This document shows, piece by piece, positions 22,256 through 22,884 of a DNA stretch of 22,884 bases. The stretch is from the NCBI GenBank assembly GCA_013823505.1, contig PNMH01000062.1, positions 1-22,884 on the forward strand. The letters run 5' to 3'. Source of the stretch: Polaromonas sp. (GTDB lineage Bacteria > Pseudomonadota > Gammaproteobacteria > Burkholderiales > Burkholderiaceae). Made by a program: the position numbers and the translations under genes. Below the pieces are notes generated by a model. The model was not told the DNA's origin. It did not search any database and was given only the letters and a program-made list of their open reading frames with translations. Each line of letters begins with the position of its first letter. Position 1 is the stretch's first letter.

Positions 22256-22507
22256 GTCGGGTGTCGGCAAGGGTCGTGAATTGTCGCATTGCGACCAAGT
22301 TGAACGCCCATTTGCCTCGCCATGTGCCCAAGTTCTTGCGGCAGTGCAATAATCCAAGGCTGCAATTCAAAAAGGCAAACGGGTCAAGGTCCGGCGGGGT
22401 ATGTGTCCGCTCATGTCCATTGGCCTCAAGTCCTGACACCGCTCCACAAGAGTCGGCGCAAGGGGCACCCAAGGTATTTCGTCAGAGAAATTCTCGAAAG
22501 GTTGATC
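22256..22507. promoter_or_regulatory. Divergent gap between the RDD gene and ilvI
   Basis: About 250 bases that must contain the ilvI promoter. No leader peptide rich in Ile, Val or Leu codons and no attenuator hairpin stands out. A GCAATAAT near 22347-22354 is a weak -10 candidate. Confidence 0.3.
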
Positions 22508-22884
22508 ATGGAAATCTCCAAGGCCGAAATGGCCTCTGCGGCGGCTGCCGCGACCCCATCCCCCGCATCCGAACAGCTCAACGGCGCCGAAATCATGGTC
22601 CGCGCCCTGCAGGCCGAAGGTGTCAAGTACATCTGGGGCTACCCCGGCGGAGCGGTGCTCTACATCTACGACGCCCTGTACAAGCAGGACACCATGCAGC
22701 ATGTGCTGGTGCGCCACGAGCAGGCGGCGGTGCACGCCGCCGACGGATACGCCCGCGCCACCGGTGATGTGGGTGTGGCTCTGGTCACTTCAGGGCCGGG
22801 TGTCACCAACGCGGTGACCGGCATCGCCACCGCCTACACCGACAGCATCCCCATGGTGATCATCACCGGTCAGGTGCCCTCGGC
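22508..22884 (+). CDS. ilvI: Acetolactate synthase large subunit, 3' partial
   Basis: The first 125 residues of a thiamine-diphosphate enzyme are visible before the window ends. [32 protein letters not shown] (start of the TPP-binding N-terminal domain, about 26-57), the catalytic Glu in [19 protein letters not shown], and [18 protein letters not shown] are all intact. The enzyme condenses pyruvate with pyruvate or 2-ketobutyrate in valine, leucine and isoleucine synthesis. A polar leader of about 24 residues precedes the domain. AAAGG is 7 bases before the ATG. The small subunit gene (ilvH) is expected just downstream. The symbol could equally be ilvB. Confidence 0.93.
   Translation, partial: MEISKAEMASAAAAATPSPASEQLNGAEIMVRALQAEGVKYIWGYPGGAVLYIYDALYKQDTMQHVLVRHEQAAVHAADGYARATGDVGVALVTSGPGVTNAVTGIATAYTDSIPMVIITGQVPS

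Noticed and set aside
22290..22507. Attenuator leader peptide for ilvI
   Set aside because: Short frames in the gap lack runs of Ile, Val or Leu codons and no terminator/antiterminator pair is evident.

Overview
The window looks like a chromosomal segment of a high-G+C betaproteobacterium, most likely Comamonadaceae (Hydrogenophaga/Acidovorax-like). That placement is inference. It rests on the protein flavour of the housekeeping genes, the pairing of nadE with glnB, the tRNA cluster, and G/C-rich intergenic repeats of a kind I associate with that family.

Positions 1 to about 9135 are an integrated filamentous phage (inovirus) whose left end lies outside the window. Gene order follows the Ff plan: replication initiator (5' truncated), a pV-like ssDNA-binding protein, three small proteins, the major coat protein pVIII, a 26-residue hydrophobic peptide, a pIII/TspB-like adsorption protein, a pVI-like protein, the pI/Zot assembly ATPase and the pIV secretin. 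Many genes are coupled by ATGA or TGATG overlaps. After the secretin, where Ff phages carry their intergenic region, this phage has a TraX-family membrane acetyltransferase, a small two-helix membrane protein, and a 1.9-kb zone rich in palindromes. That zone holds five copies of GTTTCCCRYGGGAAAC, three copies of CGCATGGGAACTCCCGC, and two back-to-back hairpins. Next come an orphan HigA-type regulator (minus strand) and a RelB/ParE-type toxin-antitoxin pair. The element appears to end at a 3' fragment of tRNA-Cys at 9089-9135, a probable attR.

From 9157 to 11600 the sequence is chromosomal: tRNA-Gly(GCC), tRNA-Leu(UAA), a conserved acidic protein, a DUF4332-like helix-hairpin-helix gene broken by an in-frame amber codon, a TetR regulator, and a 101-nt structure with perfect 18-bp arms.

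From 11600 to 14570 a membrane pyrophosphatase (hppA, K+-independent proton-pumping signature) is divergent from soluble inorganic pyrophosphatase (ppa). From 14590 to 16930, on the minus strand, three bactofilin-type proteins alternate with two single-pass membrane proteins and probably form a cell-shape or envelope scaffold operon. From 17012 to 20513 lie a FemAB/DUF482-like protein carrying an in-frame repeat insertion, glutamine-dependent NAD synthetase (nadE) and PII (glnB). From 20650 to 22255, on the minus strand, are a LOG-family phosphoribohydrolase, diacylglycerol kinase (dgkA) and an RDD membrane protein. The window ends inside the large subunit of acetolactate synthase (ilvI/ilvB).

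The most unusual part is the phage accessory module at 6300-8250: TraX, a small membrane protein, a dense palindrome array and an orphan XRE regulator.
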